The translations under genes were made by a program, and so were the position numbers. DNA of 64,000 nt from Rotaria macrura (taxonomy: Eukaryota > Rotifera > Eurotatoria > Philodinida > Philodinidae): NCBI GenBank assembly GCA_900239685.1, contig OENT01000744.1:1-64000 (forward strand). The letters are read 5' to 3'. Shown here piece by piece: positions 1 through 12,023 of the stretch (within the stretch, counting starts at the first letter, position 1; the number at the start of each line of letters is the position of its first letter). The notes under the pieces were generated by a model. That model was not told the DNA's origin, did no database searches, and saw only the letters and a program-made list of their open reading frames with translations.

Positions 1-1314
1 AATATTCCTTCTATTAATGTTTGCACTAATATTTGCTGCACCACCAAACACATCAAAATTCTGTAAGAATTTGCGAACTCGCTTCTAGCAGTCTTACGTT
101 GATAGTCATGGCATATTTTTGCGTTCGGTCACATTTCCCTCCAATTTTCGAAAATGCCTTTCTCCTACCCTGACCCCTTCTCATCATGACTGACGATAAG
201 CAGGGATAAGCAGCGAAATTTTACGAATTTTACATGTAGAAAAGTACCGAACAAATCCTCCATCAATTTATTCATCGACACTTCTTCTCTTACTGTTGTT
301 TATTGAACGAACGAAACAATATAATTCTTCGCATAATGTAAAAGTACTTCAGGATGTTAATTGACTTTGCGCGGAAACCTGTTAAGTCGTACCCATGCCG
401 GATACTAATGAGAATGCAATAGATCTGAAAACCATGACCATGGATTGACAAACTATAGTACATATGATCCTGTAGTTTTTATCAAATGATTTTAAATATC
501 GGTCAGTTAGTTAGATGATAATCTTCACAAGACTAAATTGCTCTCGTTTTCTGTTATAACTCTCATCGTTTGCTTTAATCCTAATGTTATGATGCTTATG
601 TATTCTTAGTTTCTGAAAAAGCCTCTATTCTAAATATCGAACTGCTCTCCTGCAAATAGAAATGCTTTGTTGATTATTAAAAGTTTGAAAGGAAAATGTA
701 ACTCCAATTACTGTTGATAAAATTGTTTCGTTTTTTCACTGTCACATTGGGAAAACAATTTTTAAAATTTTATTACTGAAGTTCTAGACTATAAACGAAT
801 GAAATACGCATAAAGTTCATTCTAAGAATAAGTTTTGTTGGGTTAAACCGGAACAACTGACTTTTTCAATAGTTAATATGTTCTTAAAGTTTCGAATGGA
901 CTGACTGAGATAAAATCTTTATCTTAAATTTGATGAATTAAGTGACTCAAGGAGGCAATCTAGAACATGAAACTTATGCAGAGGATAGATATCTCAACAA
1001 TTTCATTTACTTGTAAACTTTAGAAAAACAGTGAGAATGTATCAACGGAAAGTCCTTTAATGATTTTATCATAGCCAATTTACATGATCAAAAGAAGTGA
1101 AAAAAACTGAAATCCAGAAAATATCATCTTGTGCATTTCTCTCAGAAACAATTTTCCGATAGGTTAAACTTATTTTCTAGAACATTAGTTAATATAATCG
1201 ATAAAAAAATGCACAATCGTTAATTATGTAACTCTTATTAATGAATTCGACTGAAACAAAGTAATAATAAAGTATTTTGTATTTCGTTCTCAAAAGTATT
1301 CTTTGAAAATGTAT
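1..1314. other. No gene seen
   Basis: AT-rich sequence with frequent stops in all frames. I looked on the minus strand for a continuation of the PPR fragment that starts at 1755. The first usable splice acceptor downstream leads into an unrelated frame that stops after about 20 codons. No RNA gene or repeat was recognised. Confidence 0.5.
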
Positions 1315-1364
1315 CTAATGTCGCTTCATAAAGAAATCACCATTGACAAAAACCATTGACTTAC

Positions 1365-1755
1365 AATAAAAATTTATTGATGACGTTTGAACATAAGGAT
1401 TGGCCAATATTTCTGGTGAAACGTTTTGAAGAATTCTAGCTCCCTGTTGATAATCACGCAGTTTTGCACATGCTTTTAAAGCCATTGTTATAGTGTAATG
1501 TGATGAGATTTCCGACTGTTTATGAAAAAGATTTAAAGCTTTTTCATACTGTTTTGAATCAACGAGTTCCTTCATTGTAAGGTTTAATTTATATGATGAT
1601 GATGATGATGAGCATGAGTGTTGCTTATTATTTTTCTCAAGACCAGTGAATAAATATCGAAATCGAAATGATGAATATAAACTTCTATTCAAGAACATAT
1701 TTTTATCTTCAATAGAACTAGTTAAATTAATATAGAATTTATGCAGTAACGACAA
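1365..1755 (-). pseudogene. PPR-repeat protein fragment (plant-style)
   Basis: An open frame from the ATG at 1755 runs about 130 codons to a consensus donor (GTAAGT) at 1364; read through, it stops at 1315. From about residue 60 it reads MKELVDSKQYEKALNLF, then MALKACAKLRDYQQGARI and SSINFYCK. These are helix-turn-helix pairs of about 35 residues, spaced and worded like PPR repeats of the plant PLS/DYW class. Such proteins bind organellar RNA, and PPR/DYW-type genes are reported in bdelloids. The serine run at about residues 48-54 comes from an (ATG/CAT)n triplet repeat. A full protein would have many more repeats, and I found no continuation on either side, so I call it a truncated or decayed copy. 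A single first exon of a gene running off by a long intron is the alternative. Confidence 0.55.
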
Positions 1756-4700
1756 ATCACATCAGCGATACTCTTCGATGTCGCGTGCCAATTAGTTGGA
1801 TTAGTATATGCAGGATCTTCTATGCAGTGTTTCCGATGGAAATCTGAAACAAAATGTACATGTACACTTTACTTATATGAACAAAGTGAACGTTTACACT
1901 TTGTTTCTGGCACCAAAGCGTACTGAAACCCATTCTTTCGATCTAAAAAGCAAAATATATTGTTCTTTATGCGGTGATGAATATAACTTAAGATTTAGAA
2001 AGCAATTACGACGGACAACACGTCTTTGGCAGAGATATAAGGGTCACCTGCCTGAAAAAAAATTGGCTAAGGCTTTTTCGGAATTTTCGACCAACTGTAT
2101 CTCTTCATTTTAATCATAGCACTGTCACCGTCAAATTATTTTGTCTATGTGAATACCACTAATTCGTGTGCAAATGTGATCCAAATGATGAAGAATGAGG
2201 CAAAGCCTCTCACATTCAACCCCTTTGCGCCCGCCTACAACTTAATAATAAATAGGCATACTGTTTCATAATACGACAAAATATTTTTTTAAATATGAGA
2301 AAAGAATGAGTTTGAACAAGAAAAATAATTGAAAAGTCACAATATAATATCTTATACAGTAGGTTAAGTTCTAGACCGTAAGTGTAAATGCTTTTAATCA
2401 AGTGTACTGTGTACACGTTGGTTTATAGAGAAAAGTGAAAATTAGAAGTAGGAGATGTTCTGCACATTTTACTTCTGCTTGGTACACCTGCTATTGAATA
2501 CACTGCTACTATGTAAATACGAACCCGATTCTTGTCTGCCTTCATTCATTCTTTCTTGGACGATTCGTCTTGATTGGCATTTAAATCTACCAATGAAAAT
2601 TGTTCGAGAATACAGAGTAAGAATGAAAAAATAATTCAGTGAATTTAAAGAGAAACAAGAAACGATTCGATTTAAACAGTTAAAAAAAGTAGAAATTGAA
2701 TTTACCAAGACAAAACACTGGAGTCTCACCTTTTTTGCATCTATAGGTGAGTAAAAGTTGATTGAATAATAACTGGCGATGTCGATAGATTCTCATTGGT
2801 TTATATTTCGGACGTTGCAGCTTATCAACATCGGCAAGAATGGGATCGATAAATCTTGAAATAAGTACTTCATTTTCATGAACGACATGTTTTCCATGTC
2901 TAGATAATTTAATCCTCGTTAAATTGAAGCTTTTTCAAAAATCGCTATGTTTTCGAACGAAATCGATAAAACAGAAGACAATAGATCTAACCCATTGTTC
3001 TTAATGGGACTCTGAAATAGGATGTACGGGTACACTTTGTTTTACAGGACATCATGTAAAAGTACAGACTTTTTTGTAGAGCAAGGTGTACGAAGTGAAC
3101 GAGAAACGTAAAATTGGTGTCTTGTCACAAAATAAAAATTTTATCTCATATTTCAGTTTAATAAGCTCATGAAGATTCATATTACTTAAAAGGAAAATGC
3201 TTTTAAATCACAAAAGAAAAAGAGATCTGACCGAATAAAAGATATTAACTGAAACATTCACCAAGCACTCTGATCCATCCACAGCTTTGCCATACCCAAT
3301 CGATAAATTTCTTCGAAGCATAAAGGTTCCAAAACAGATAAAAACAAAGTGTACAATAAATTTCCAGTTTGAACAGTGTACACACTTTTTTCTGCAGCGT
3401 GTAAAACAGTCTGTAAGTTCTGTTTCATTAGGGTACCGTACATTATTTTTCTTGGTACATTCTTCACTGAGACCACTGATCTAAACTTTTAAGTAGAATT
3501 CGTTATCAATGTCTATCGAAGAGAATCGTATCGTACTTATAGATTGCTTGATGGATGAAAACGAAACAGACGAATGTTTTAATTAAAATTCACTTTTTTG
3601 AACTTTTTTCATCGAAGAGTTTATTGGTGAACATTGATTCAACGTCAACAATCTATCAGTTATTTTCAAGTTAGCAGGCATCGAATAGATCGTCAAATAC
3701 TTTAATGAACCCCTACAAATAAACGCAAATTTCATTGATGTGGAGCACTGATGTGTTTCATTTATCATGGTCGGATAATCATACCGGTACCAAGAGATTT
3801 CGATTTATTTGAATAAAATGAAATACCTTTGTCTCTGTCTCTTGATTCATCAAGATCCGAAGAAATCGGTAGCAACTAAAAGGATTCTTCGGCTCGTTGA
3901 TCGACTACACAAAAGACAGATTGACTTAGAATAAGGAAATCAAGGCGAGATAAGAAAACAGTGCAATCAGGAAAAAACTTTCAAATTAAAATCGATCAAT
4001 TTCGTTTGGATAATATTAAAAAATGTCGAGATCCAGCCATGAAACTCGAAGACAGCGATGTTTAGGATGAAGCTCGAAATAAATACATGAGGTTTGTCTT
4101 CATCGATATCTAAGGGGACGGCTTGACCGTCGACTTTTTTCATTCGAAGAAAGCCTTGAAGTGCGAAACGATGAAAAGTTCGAATGTCACTCGAGAGCAG
4201 ATCGGCGATTTCTGAGATAAAGTGAAAGAGGTCTGTCTCATGTGTCGGTAAATTGATCGTTCTTCATTCTTCTCGAGTGATCTCATTAAAAGAGTATCCG
4301 ACATTGGATATGAATTCGACAAAGAAGCACAGAAAGCTACAGAGAAAATATCGGAAACAATTGATCAATAACAGATACAAATGCTCTCAAAAACGTTTCA
4401 CAAGTAATTTCTTTTGCTTTTATTAAACGATTCCGACCTGCGAACAACGATATGAACTTCTTTTGATTGTTTATTCATTCTCATTTAACGACAATAAGAC
4501 AAGAAGTTAGCGATGCAACCAAACTAACTCGACCATTAGGTTATCGACCAACGGCTGTTTTAAGAAAACGAACTTGTTCAGATGCTGTCAAATAAGATAG
4601 AGTCTGCCAGGCTCACGCCTATATATTCACATTTCATCGGTTGACTACAATTGATAAACATTTACAGATAAAATAAATCCTGTTTCAACTTTCATTTCTT

Positions 4701-7040
4701 ACATTTTAAATCGCATTTCAATGAGATGAATCTTTTATTATCGTCGATTTGCGAATGTGAAAGTTGAGTCAACTGTTAATTGTCAGTGAAGAAGATGATT
4801 TATCGATTGAGACTCATCTAAAGAGGAGGCGTTTGTTAAAAGACAGTCGACTAGACTAAAAAAGATTATCGAGTTACTTTATGAAAAAGAATCTGTATTG
4901 ATCGGCTATGTCTTCCGTTTTTACTCAGAATGTGTAGCAAAACATAGATTTTCATGACCTTTCTTTCTCATTTAACAGAATAGATGTCCTGCTTTCATCG
5001 AGGTGATCATAATTTTCCTGATGCAGTAAAATTGCATCACTATGACACGATGACGAGACGAAAATCAACGAATTTAACAATGTTGAGTTCCTTTATTCAC
5101 AGTCGGTGTTAAAGAATCGACCGATGAAAAGTTTAACTTCATTTTTCATCGTTGAACAGTTGACAAAAATGAACATGTTGATGTCGATCAATCGAATAAA
5201 TCGTTGAACTGCAAGACAAGGATAGACAGCAAAACCTTATTGATGATAAGTTAAGTTTTCTTTCATAAACTGAAATTCGACTCAATTGAACGAATTGAGC
5301 TCGAGATTTTCTTTGAGTTGTCGCTTCATTTGTTCATTTTGAGAAGATCGGCTTGCCTGAACATAACTCTGTTATGATTATTTTTTTTTGAGCACTTGTT
5401 GTGCTCAAATCTACATGACGTTGTTTGATCATTGATCTTCTGTTTACCTATAAACATTTAACAAAAACCCGAGCTGCTTTCGTGAAACAGAAGCTGAATG
5501 TGGACACAGTAGATCGGAAACTGTACAAGAACATAGCAGTTTTCTTGAGCAACAAAAATTACAAGTAAACTAATCAATTTGTAAATAAATAAAGTCTCTA
5601 TCAAATATATTGGTTTATCGGCATTTTTCAGAAAACGCTTTGCGTTGAAAAGGTCAATATAAGGGTTTTGAAAAGTAAGTAGCCCTGTTATAGATGCAAT
5701 TCTTTTTCTCAAAAACAAATGCTATATTGGTAATCAGCGCAAAAAAAATGCATCGAATGATGTACTTCGATCGATCAATTTCAAAAAAAAACGATTTGGA
5801 GATCTTGACCAGTGCACTTACTTATGTGAGTTGAATTAACACTAGATATTTGTGAACATGTTTATTTGTGTAACTTGGGCGTGAGACATCGATCGTTGAT
5901 TATGAGCAAGAACAAATTCTACGATTGAAATTATTTTCGATTATTTACCGAGATAGTGACAACGAGCGAACACTTCATCCTCGAATGATGTTGATCGTTG
6001 TGAGATCCTTATGTCGATAAACAAACTTCGAACATCGTTCTCTCCTTCAATTTTATTCGTCTTTTATAGAGGACATCGAGCTCAAACTCGATGAAGAGAG
6101 AAATATATTTTCTCAATCTTTGTTTCTCCGAGTTAAATTATTTGCTAGGAAGTGAGAGAGCATCGTTCATGCCCATCAACCTTAGAGAACTTCTCTTTGC
6201 ATTTGTTTTCATCACGGAGATTCGATTAATCAACCGTCAAATTTAAATGAAAAACGATCAATCTTGCTCTAGATTTTGTTGTTCTCTCTTTACATTGTAT
6301 CGATAGATCTATCGTTAAAAAGATCAGATTGAGCAAAGAGAATCAACCGATTTTGGTCGTTTTTTTATTGAAATAAATCGACAAGAGTTAAATTGAAACC
6401 ACTGTAGTTGTTAATTGAGATAAAACTTCGTTCTTGTAAAAAACGAAGTTAAACTCAGAGAAGAAAATCGTTATGAAAACGAAAACGATGAACAATTCTA
6501 GGTATTTTTAATGTATTGTTGAAGAAAATAATTGTAATCAATGGTTCCATCCATTTCCGAGTCGATTTACGATGCTAGTGTATAGAACTCGTCGTCATTC
6601 AAACAAGATTTGTGTTGATTAAAAGCTTCTTTGAATACGTCCACATATGAACAAACATCGTTGGTCAGATCTCGTTGTTTAAACGTTCGGCGAATTGGTT
6701 TCTACGAACCGGATAAATGAGGACACAAATAACAGAAAAGCAATCGAATGAGTCGATTTACCTTTCGTCGAAGTTTGTTCGACACTTGATTCAACACGGA
6801 TCGATCCGACGAGAGAGGAGCTGATTTTTCATTTGTTATCGTTGGAAGTTTTCGCCTCGAGTCAACGACGACGCCTATCAGCTTCGGCAACGGAACTTGA
6901 TGCTTCAGGAATCGAATGTAGTTCACTCTGAATTAGATCAAATCTTTCGACTTTTACAAGAAAACCAATATAGCAAAATTCATTCCCGTGAATCGGTCAA
7001 TGTTTGAAATTTCGATTTCAAATTTTCGAGGTTCTCATGG
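1756..7040. other. Long stretch without a supported gene
   Basis: Only short, unrecognisable open frames occur here. The motif GTACACTTTGTT and its complement recur near 1890, 3030 and 3345. From about 3.5 to 7.0 kb the sequence is rich in TCGA/ATCGAT words but carries no coding signal. Two small stem-loops are visible: a 9-bp perfect stem with a 5-nt loop at 5387-5409, and a 14-bp palindrome CGATAGATCTATCG near 6300, embedded in a longer imperfect stem at about 6280-6350. It could be intergenic or decayed repeat sequence. Confidence 0.4.
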
Positions 7041-7047
7041 TTAATAG

Positions 7048-7191
7048 ATGGACATAGTTACCCAGCTAGTACAGAACGATCAGTATACGGCGTTAAACGA
7101 ATACCAAACGGCGTGTTTACGAGCATCGGTTTACAGAATAGTAACGTACAAGTTGCGGAACACTTACGGAGCTTCTACCAAAGAGCGATAA
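7048..7191 (+). other. Small GC-richer open stretch, unidentified
   Basis: Around 7045-7230 the base composition shifts to a clearly higher GC content than the surroundings. An ATG at 7048 opens 47 codons (beginning MDIVTQLVQNDQYTALNEYQ) to a TAA. A second plus-strand frame is open across most of the same stretch and continues to about 7270. I do not recognise either product. It may be an exon, a repeat fragment or a noncoding transcript. Confidence 0.2.
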
Positions 7192-7835
7192 AACGATACG
7201 TCAACAAGACCGTATACAGCATTGGGGAGAGTGTGGATGTGGGTGATGCTATGGTTGGATGTGTGTGTTTATGAAGAGATTATTCATACACCCCACTGTC
7301 CCTAGCAGCTAAAATAGAAATTCATGTAGATTAGCTATTCATGGTACATCTGGTATGTTGCAACGTGTCTCTATATTGATAGATAGGTTGGTTGGAAGAT
7401 GATACTAATTTAGCTACAGCGATGTATTCTATTTATATCTACGGAAAACTATGCTGTTGCTTTCTTGTCTACTTTTGTTAGATTTATTATTAAATTGGTG
7501 TATATCACTTCAATAGTGTCAGTTGTTTATTATTATCATAAAATAAAATAGTTCATAGAGGTTCTTTTACAAACATCAATCATTTTAATCGTTAATAAAT
7601 ATGTTAGTTTGTTATCAAAGATGATAGTGCCTTATTTTTGGAACCTTTTTGCATAAAAAATAATAAAAATGCATAACTATATGCGTACACATTGTTTATT
7701 CTTTTTCATTCAATAAAATTTTCATTGTCATATCACTGTTAGCCAATATTTTTATTATTATATATAAGTTTACAAAGGAAACGGATTAAAAATAAAATGT
7801 TATACCCCATACAGATACGTTTGGGTAATACGTAG

Positions 7836-8300
7836 CTAATATGTATTGTTTCGAAGTGACATGAAATAAAAGAAGTAGACGATGAAAAGTGCTGCAACAG
7901 TAAAGAATACCGTAGTAATTAACATGTTACAGAAGAGTGTTATTCTTGACATTCTTTTTGCATCTTCAATATTTCCTTCTTGTTTTCGTTTTTTCGTCCG
8001 TAAAGATAATATGACAGCAATAATTCCTAACATAAGACCTAGAATTATATTGGCTATTGACCAAGCCATGTAGTCTCGAATATGAGCTGTTTGCAAAGGT
8101 ATATAATTACTAGTTACCAGAGCACCTTGATATGGCACGGATATCTTTGTCAAATCGATTGAAGGTGGTAGATATATAGGAGCTTGCAGAGGTGGTACCA
8201 CCGCATATGGTACTGGTGCTTGAATTGTATACGAAGGTGGTGGCATCGGTGTTATTGGAAAATGCCAAATATCTTTTACATCTTCACCATGATCGTTCAT
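7836..8300 (-). CDS. CD225/dispanin-domain membrane protein
   Basis: A single exon encodes 154 residues. Residues 1-60 are proline-rich (PITPMPPPSYTIQAPVPYAV), as in proline-rich dispanins. Residues about 75-148 form the CD225 unit. A first membrane segment (MAWSIANIILGLMLGIIAVI) is followed by a conserved basic loop with RTKKRKQEGNIEDAKRMSR, matching the family's 'S-x-K/R...G-(D/N)...A-x-x-x-S' loop. A second membrane segment (LITTVFFTVAALFIVYFFYF) lies near the C-terminus. The family includes IFITM and PRRT-type proteins, small membrane proteins of plasma membrane and endosomes that influence membrane fusion or act with receptors. Which subfamily this belongs to cannot be said. No introns are needed. 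The ATG at 8300 is the first in frame; the 3' side holds several AATAAA-like signals. The domain call is firm, the role is not. Confidence 0.8.
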   Translation of the reverse strand: MNDHGEDVKDIWHFPITPMPPPSYTIQAPVPYAVVPPLQAPIYLPPSIDLTKISVPYQGALVTSNYIPLQTAHIRDYMAWSIANIILGLMLGIIAVILSLRTKKRKQEGNIEDAKRMSRITLFCNMLITTVFFTVAALFIVYFFYFMSLRNNTY

Positions 8301-10943
8301 GTTAGTAGTTATTGCAGAACCACAACAATCACAAAGAACGACGATTTGTTTTCAAGAAATATGCTACTATGATAGAATTAATCTTACTGAAGAAAATTGT
8401 AGAATGAAGTAGTAAGAGTGTTGTTCCATTTTATTTATCCTTTTTAAAACTAATATTATTTCATGATAATTTTGAAAGAAAAACATGTTATGTGCTAGCA
8501 TCTGTGATCTTAGTAGATTTCTATGTTTTAGTTTTATTATTGTTGTTGTTTGCTGAGTAGAATAGTTTTCCTCTTATTAATATATATTGTGTACAGATGG
8601 TTTTAGAAAAATAGCATGCTCTTGAAATACGACATAAGTTAGTAATGAAAAGGGAAAAGGTCAATAAATTTTACGAGCGAAGCGTTTGTCATGTTTTACA
8701 ACCAGAATCATGGATAAAAATCATATCTAAATTTGACTTAAATCTCTAGGTCATCGATTTCTCAATTGAAGAACTAAAACTTTTCATGGTTAATTTCATT
8801 ACCTATCATTTGAGTTTCCTCACTAGCACTATATTATATTTTAATCTTACTATACGTAACTTAATGAATTTTTCTTAAGAACAAATCAAAATACAAATAG
8901 AATTCCTACAGGAGTACTCAGCGTTCAGAAATTCAACATTCAATAGTTGAAATCTATACAAGTACTGACACATGAAAATCAGATGTGAATAATCTAGATA
9001 CTCAAATTTTTTCATCTTCAATACCTGAGTACTTGTAACAATAGTGGTTTCTTTATCAAGAACTACATGTAAGAGAAGTCTATTGGTTCATTTCGATATC
9101 GGCTTTCAAAAATGAAAGTCAAGTTGAGTAACAGATTTTTAGCGTTCATGAAACTTGAATGATTATTCCGAACATGAATATAGACACAGGGCGATATTTA
9201 TGAAGTTTTCTTACAAAAAAATAAGTCTACATTAAAATTGGTTACATATTGACAAAAACGGTTATTGAACAACTTGATATGGATACAGAACAATCAACGA
9301 TTCATATTTTGACCTGTAACAAAATGCTATTGAAAATTTTCAGTCATGAAAATAAAATTCATATGCTTGATTACGATACGATCAAGTTATTTTTACACAG
9401 AAGACTTCATTGTCATTTCAGTTTTTACATGCTACAAATCTTTCATATACTTTATGGATTGTAATAGTTTTTGTTTTCATATCGATCTTTTGCTAGAATG
9501 ACATTTTCTCGTTAGATATTCTTGAGAAGTTTATCGGCAAAATAGAGTAAGAGATTCTAAAAAAAAAATAACACATTAAATCTAACAAAGAAATATTTAT
9601 TATGAATAAGCGTCCTCAGTATTTTTCTCTCTTCGATGTTTACTCACAAAATTCCTTTTGTGTGCATTAAAATTCTTTGACATTTTTAGCAACTATCATC
9701 GATTGTATGAGCCAATTTGTTGTTTTGTAACGATCAATTCTACCATGTTATGCAGAAAATTTTCTTCCATTGATACGAATGTTAATTAAATTTCTTTTCC
9801 TGATAAATGAACATTTTTAACCCAAACATCTTACTGTGTGAAATTCGTAAACGTACGATGGAAAGAAAATATTAAAAAATGTACGTTTCAATCAAATTTT
9901 AAACCAAAACAAATTCTTCAAAGATCGATTAGATCTTAAATTGAAATGACCTTGAACATAATAACATAACAGCAAAAGATTTTTCTTGTATTTCTATGTA
10001 GTATTTGATTTCTTTTTGTTCTTTACAATGACTATATAAATAACAACGAATCGCAGATTGTTATCTTCGTTTGTATGAATATAGGCATATATATATATAT
10101 ATATATATATTCATAGTTTTATTTCATACCCCAGCAATTGCATTTCACCATGAATACGTCATATTTTGTTTTTTTTTAATTATCTGACAACTTAAAGAAG
10201 AAAAATAGTGACACATTGGTTTGTTCCGTTCTTACTTAACTTGAATGTTAAAAAAACAAAGAAGTTTTAACTTTTTAATAAACTCTTCTATAAAGCATAG
10301 AACAACGAATAGTAACTATTGAATTTTAATATTTTCACTTCGTATTTTATAAGAAAACAAAAAAATTTACTGACCTATACGGATAGATAGATGCGTCAAT
10401 CTTCACTGAATAAATATTTCTCAATTTTATTAAGAATCTTAAAAACGCAAGTTTTTCTCGAGTATTAATCTGCATAAAGTCAATAAGGATAATCAACTAA
10501 ATATCTTATGAACTAAGTTTTTTTCAGACATCTTTATTAATCATTTAGTTGATGTTTTGAATATAGAATTTTTTCATTAAAATTTACATATGCCATTTAC
10601 TATACAGTATAATTAGATTTGATTTATGTCAATGTACTTCGTTCTATTTTGATGCAGTGCAACTACTTAAAACAAAAAGAAAATGTTCTGACTTGTACTT
10701 TTTTTTCACTAGACACAACTACGTAAAGGTCGTTGTGTTTCTTGTGTATAGAGATGAAAGAAATGAAGACAGAGTATTTCTATCGTAATTTTTAATCGTT
10801 TTGCTCTAAATCAAGGATCAAGTTCAATAGCTAAAAATGAGCTAAATTATTTCACATAGTAATCGGATTATTTTGTTTTTCATTAAATATTGCACATTAA
10901 AAACATACTATGAATTGAGAATCAACAAAAATTTCTACGATCA
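8301..10943. other. Intergenic, no gene seen
   Basis: AT-rich sequence between divergently placed genes (CD225 protein on the minus strand, four-TM/zinc-ribbon protein on the plus strand), so it probably holds promoters for both. A 71-codon open frame at 9249-9464 has no recognisable content. A TA microsatellite lies at 10086-10111. Confidence 0.5.
10086..10111. repeat. (TA)n microsatellite
   Basis: About 13 uninterrupted TA units in an AT-rich intergenic stretch. Confidence 0.9.
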
Positions 10944-11021
10944 ATGAATTTTCGAAACTACTTGCATCTAAATGAAGTACCGATTACTTTCTTTTCTCTC
11001 TTCCTCTCGGTGCAACAGAAA

Positions 11022-11938
11022 ATGTTGAGTAATAGAAATGATTTCTCTTCTAACAGTGTACATAGAATAAATAATAATAATATTAATAACATGAATTTCA
11101 AACGAAAATCTTACCATGTACCTTCATCAATATATTGGGAACGATATTGGTATCCATTGCCAGTTGGAATATTGGCTACATTTCAATTGATAATGACATT
11201 TGCAACTGTTAGCATGGAAATTGGTAATGTCGTTGTGGATTTATTTCGAGCGAATATTTTTGCAGGGTTTTGGTCATTTCCATTTATGATTGCAGCAACA
11301 ATAGCTACATATGCATGTGGTAAGTTAGATGAAAATTTTTGATTAAAATATAATCTCCTTTTTTAGTTTGTGCAACTAATACACAAACAAAAGCCATGGT
11401 AGCATTAGTTCTTCAAATAATATCTATATTAGTGTCGATTGTTCTTATTGGCTTTTCAATGGCGTTTGTTGTTTCTAATTTTACATTGTGTCTAGGTATT
11501 CAATGTGCTCAAGCATCTTCAACATCTTTTTCATCGTCAACTTATACGTCTCTTAAACAAGCTTTTATATCATGTGAAATTACTTTTTCAATTATCTATA
11601 TAATACTTTCAAGTTTCTATGTTATTCTCTTTATAAAATGTTATAAAAATATATCAAACATTCATCCGATAGTTGACACTGTACCTGTACGAAGAGTGGT
11701 TGGAAGTAAACATCTATTGATTACATCAAAAGTACATAAGCCCTTATCAAAATCAATTATTACACATAATAATGAAACAATTGATGCAGCATCTTCATCT
11801 GCAATATCCTACAACGGTGCTCAAAAAGTATGCCCGAATTGTAAACATATTTCACCCTATATGCCGCAAGGAAATATTGTCGAGTGTCCAAAATGCGGCT
11901 ATCGATCAAATTTAGTTGAACATGCACAGCAATGGTGA
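11022..11938 (+). CDS. Four-TM membrane protein with C-terminal zinc ribbon
   Basis: Two exons, 11022-11319 and 11367-11938, are separated by a 47-bp GT-AG intron. The join restores the frame across a Val codon and gives 289 residues. I chose the ATG at 11022 because a pyrimidine tract and CAG (11017-11018) lie just before it, a likely splice acceptor; an in-frame ATG at 10944 would add 26 residues. Four hydrophobic segments follow: YPLPVGILATFQLIMTF, FWSFPFMIAATIATYACV, VALVLQIISILVSIVLIGF and ITFSIIYIILSSFYVILFI. This topology is like MARVEL/CD20-type tetraspan proteins, with a Cys-containing loop between TM3 and TM4. The cytoplasmic C-terminus ends with CPNC and CPKC about 16 residues apart, a zinc-ribbon pair. 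I do not know a named family with this exact combination. The gene is well supported; the function is unknown. Confidence 0.75.
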
Positions 11939-12023
11939 TGAGGAAAAAAAAACGTATTAAGTTTTATTTAAAAACAAACGCACGCACACACACAAATATT
12001 TATTTCTGTTTGTTTTTCTTTGA

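Noticed and set aside
1808..2113. 101-codon plus-strand frame with a CSLCGDEY motif
   Set aside because: Only one CxxC and no recognised domain; flanked by the recurring GTACACTTTGTT words, so more likely repeat-derived.
2214..2240. piggyBac-like start (AACCCCTTTGCGCCCG)
   Set aside because: No TTAA and no inverted partner could be found within the neighbouring kilobases.
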